From Myxococcota bacterium (GTDB lineage Bacteria; Myxococcota_A; Polyangia; HGW-17), in assembly GCA_018821745.1 (NCBI GenBank), contig JAHJLU010000325.1:1-5476 (forward strand): 5,476 nucleotides of DNA. Reading direction: 5' to 3'. Positions within the stretch are counted from its first letter, which is position 1. Each line of letters starts with the position of its first letter. Positions 5,455 through 5,476 of this stretch are shown here, piece by piece. The notes under the pieces were generated by a model. That model had not been told where the DNA came from and ran no database searches. It worked only from the letters and a program-made list of their open reading frames with translations. The position numbers were made by a program, and so were the translations under genes.

Positions 5455-5476
5455 ATCACTTGATAATAAAACAGGA

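Overview
The window looks like chromosomal DNA of a G+C-rich Gram-negative bacterium. Two lipoproteins with clear lipoboxes, a further Sec-exported protein and a membrane-anchored protein dominate it. The style of the long Cys-containing lipoproteins and of the peptide deformylase suggests the old Deltaproteobacteria (Myxococcota, Bdellovibrionota or Bradymonadales-like). That placement is an inference; there is no rRNA or other phylogenetic marker beyond the deformylase. I see no tRNA, rRNA, CRISPR array, insertion sequence or phage gene.

Layout: (1) bases 1-1650, plus strand, a large lipoprotein whose frame is open to the left edge; by eye it consists of four diverged tandem repeats with an NTR/TIMP-like strand pattern. 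(2) 1651-1789, a short gap with a small GC hairpin. (3) 1790-2290, plus strand, a complete peptide deformylase, the only gene here with a firm function. (4) 2291-2595, a gap of about 300 bases between convergent genes; its minus strand holds what reads as a broken fragment of a VCBS/cadherin-like adhesin repeat. (5) 3306-2596, minus strand, a membrane-anchored protein with a SAM-methyltransferase-like Rossmann domain and an unusual four-cysteine cluster. (6) 3307-3579, a divergent promoter region with a nested inverted repeat. (7) 3580-4077, plus strand, a small basic secreted protein. (8) 4078-4364, a leader region with no convincing gene. (9) 4365-5435, plus strand, a Pro/Ala/Lys-linker lipoprotein with six further cysteines, ended by a good intrinsic terminator.

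The genes do not form an obvious operon: each plus-strand gene has its own gap of more than 130 bases upstream, and the methyltransferase-like gene runs against its neighbours. Deformylase acts in the cytoplasm on nascent proteins; the other four products are predicted to lie in or beyond the inner membrane. I found no complete defence, secretion or biosynthetic system. The points most worth a second look are the membrane-anchored methyltransferase-like protein with its CX3CX5CX2C cluster, the four-repeat lipoprotein, and the gene fossil after the deformylase gene.
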